A stretch of 5,559 bases of DNA. Origin: Armatimonadota bacterium (GTDB lineage Bacteria; Armatimonadota; Fimbriimonadia; Fimbriimonadales; Fimbriimonadaceae). The notes beneath the pieces are model-generated. The model was not told the DNA's origin, ran no database searches, and saw only the letters and a list, made by a program, of their open reading frames with translations. The position numbers were made by a program, and so were the translations under genes. Shown one piece after another: positions 4,655-5,559 of the stretch (within the stretch, counting starts at the first letter, position 1; each line of letters starts with the position of its first letter). The DNA lies in assembly GCA_023423495.1 (NCBI GenBank), contig JAFAFM010000042.1, positions 1-5,559 of the forward strand, read 5' to 3'.

Positions 4655-5559
4655 TGGCGGTTACATTCCAAGAGATCGTCGCTGCCCGGGGCCGAATCGA
4701 ACCTGGAATCCTCAGGACTCCCTGTAAGGAGTCGGCCTGGCTTAGCGAGCTTTTCGATTGTCACGTCTTTACCAAGCTTGAATATCTCCAACGAACCGGC
4801 AGCTTCAAGGAACGCGGAGCTCGAAATGCCTTGCTCCTGCTACCAGAAGACCAACGGGCCAAAGGCGTAATCGCCGCCAGTGCTGGAAACCATGCGCTCG
4901 CGCTAGCTCACCATGGCCGTGATTTGGACATACCGGTGACGGTTTGTATGCCTCTTTTTGCACCGTTGGTGAAGCAAGAAAGATGTCGGCAACTGGGCGC
5001 CCGAGTCGTGCTGACCGGGCAGAACATCGCCGAATCTAAAGAAGAGGCCGACCGGATCGCCGCACGGGAGGGGCAAACGTATGTTCATGGGTTCGATGGT
5101 CCAGAAGTAATTGCTGGCGCGGGCACCCTTGGCCTGGAGATCTTGGATCAAGTGCCTGATCCGGATGCCGTCGTCGTGCCGATTGGTGGAGGCGGTCTGA
5201 TCGCCGGCTTAGGCATGGCGATCAAAACAATGCGGTCGGGCACTGAGTTGATCGGTGTCGAGCCCGCTCACGCAGCTTCCTACACTGCCGCGCTGGAAGC
5301 GGGCCACCCAGTCACCGCGGACGTGCAGCCGACCCTCGGCGATGGCTTAGCAGTTCCTTGTGTCGGGGCGAACGCGTTTGATATTGCCCGTCCACTCGTG
5401 GATGACGTCGTGCTGGTGGATGAATCGCAGATTGCCCTAGCTATTCTGAAGCTGCTTGAGCTTGAAAAGGGCGTGGTTGAGGGGGCGGGCGCCGCTCCGG
5501 TTGCGGCGATGCTGAGTCGGAAATTGGATCGGCTCAAGGGGAAGCGCGTCGTCCTTGTT
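4651..5559 (+). CDS. PLP-dependent threonine dehydratase (threonine/serine ammonia-lyase), 3'-truncated by window edge
   Basis: The frame is open from ATG 4651 to the window end, giving 303 residues without a stop. It is a fold-type II PLP enzyme of the IlvA/TdcB group. TGSFKERGA contains the PLP Schiff-base Lys53, SAGNHA (77-82) is the substrate/cofactor loop, PIGGGGLIAG (177-186) is the phosphate-binding glycine loop, and VVEGAGAAP (275-283) is the conserved helix start. It should deaminate L-threonine to 2-oxobutanoate, or L-serine to pyruvate, in the cytoplasm. The sequence stops at KGKRVVLV, just before the usual C-terminal GGN motif. Whether an ACT-type regulatory domain follows cannot be seen, so biosynthetic IlvA and catabolic TdcB, or a serine racemase, are not separable. 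IAGAGT (154-159) replaces the usual IAGQGT. The start overlaps the GH32 stop as ATGATG; ATG 4654 is an equally possible start. Coupling with GH32 is likely. Confidence 0.88.
   Translation, partial: MMAVTFQEIVAARGRIEPGILRTPCKESAWLSELFDCHVFTKLEYLQRTGSFKERGARNALLLLPEDQRAKGVIAASAGNHALALAHHGRDLDIPVTVCMPLFAPLVKQERCRQLGARVVLTGQNIAESKEEADRIAAREGQTYVHGFDGPEVIAGAGTLGLEILDQVPDPDAVVVPIGGGGLIAGLGMAIKTMRSGTELIGVEPAHAASYTAALEAGHPVTADVQPTLGDGLAVPCVGANAFDIARPLVDDVVLVDESQIALAILKLLELEKGVVEGAGAAPVAAMLSRKLDRLKGKRVVLV

Noticed and set aside
1..5559. tRNA, rRNA, CRISPR array, insertion sequence, phage or defence system
   Set aside because: No cloverleaf, spaced repeats, transposase motifs, terminal inverted repeats or defence-type domains were seen. 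Coding sequence fills nearly the whole window.

Overview
The window looks like an ordinary, gene-dense stretch of a bacterial chromosome, with five complete or partial metabolic and envelope genes plus one 3' gene fragment. Nothing in it fixes the taxon. A beta-sandwich carbohydrate-associated domain, a DUF1080 (3-keto-disaccharide hydrolase) protein, a TlpA-type secreted thioredoxin with a long helical tail, and very short uncharged signal sequences together would suit an Armatimonadota (Fimbriimonas-like) or Planctomycetota/Verrucomicrobiota-type bacterium. This is an impression from protein style, not a demonstrated assignment.

Layout. Bases 1-270 (+) are the last 89 codons of a larger protein that ends in a galactose-binding-like beta-sandwich. 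Converging on it, only 3 nt away, is a leftward (-) cluster. In transcription order this is a TlpA-family thioredoxin (3229-2162), a DUF1080 protein (2067-1411) and an Eis-like GNAT acetyltransferase (1407-274). DUF1080 and eis are 3 nt apart and probably co-transcribed. The 94-nt gap between tlpA and DUF1080 holds a perfect 11-bp hairpin. A 78-bp divergent intergenic region (3230-3307) carries a consensus TATAAT just upstream of the tlpA ATG, suggesting a leaderless transcript. To its right run a GH32 beta-fructosidase (3308-4654) and a PLP-dependent threonine dehydratase (4651 to the window end, incomplete). Their stop and start codons overlap, so they are probably translationally coupled.

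How the genes may work together. GH32 should release fructose from sucrose or fructans. DUF1080 proteins are linked to cleavage of 3-keto-disaccharides, and the fragment at the left edge is typical of large carbohydrate-active enzymes. The neighbourhood therefore leans towards sugar scavenging outside the cytoplasm, with TlpA supplying thiol-disulfide chemistry in the same compartment. The Eis-like acetyltransferase and the threonine dehydratase are cytoplasmic enzymes with no obvious pathway link to these. I found no mobile element, CRISPR array, tRNA or rRNA, and no evidence for a new defence or other undescribed system. The points most worth checking are the leaderless tlpA promoter, the tlpA-DUF1080 hairpin, and the retention of Eis catalytic features in this homologue.
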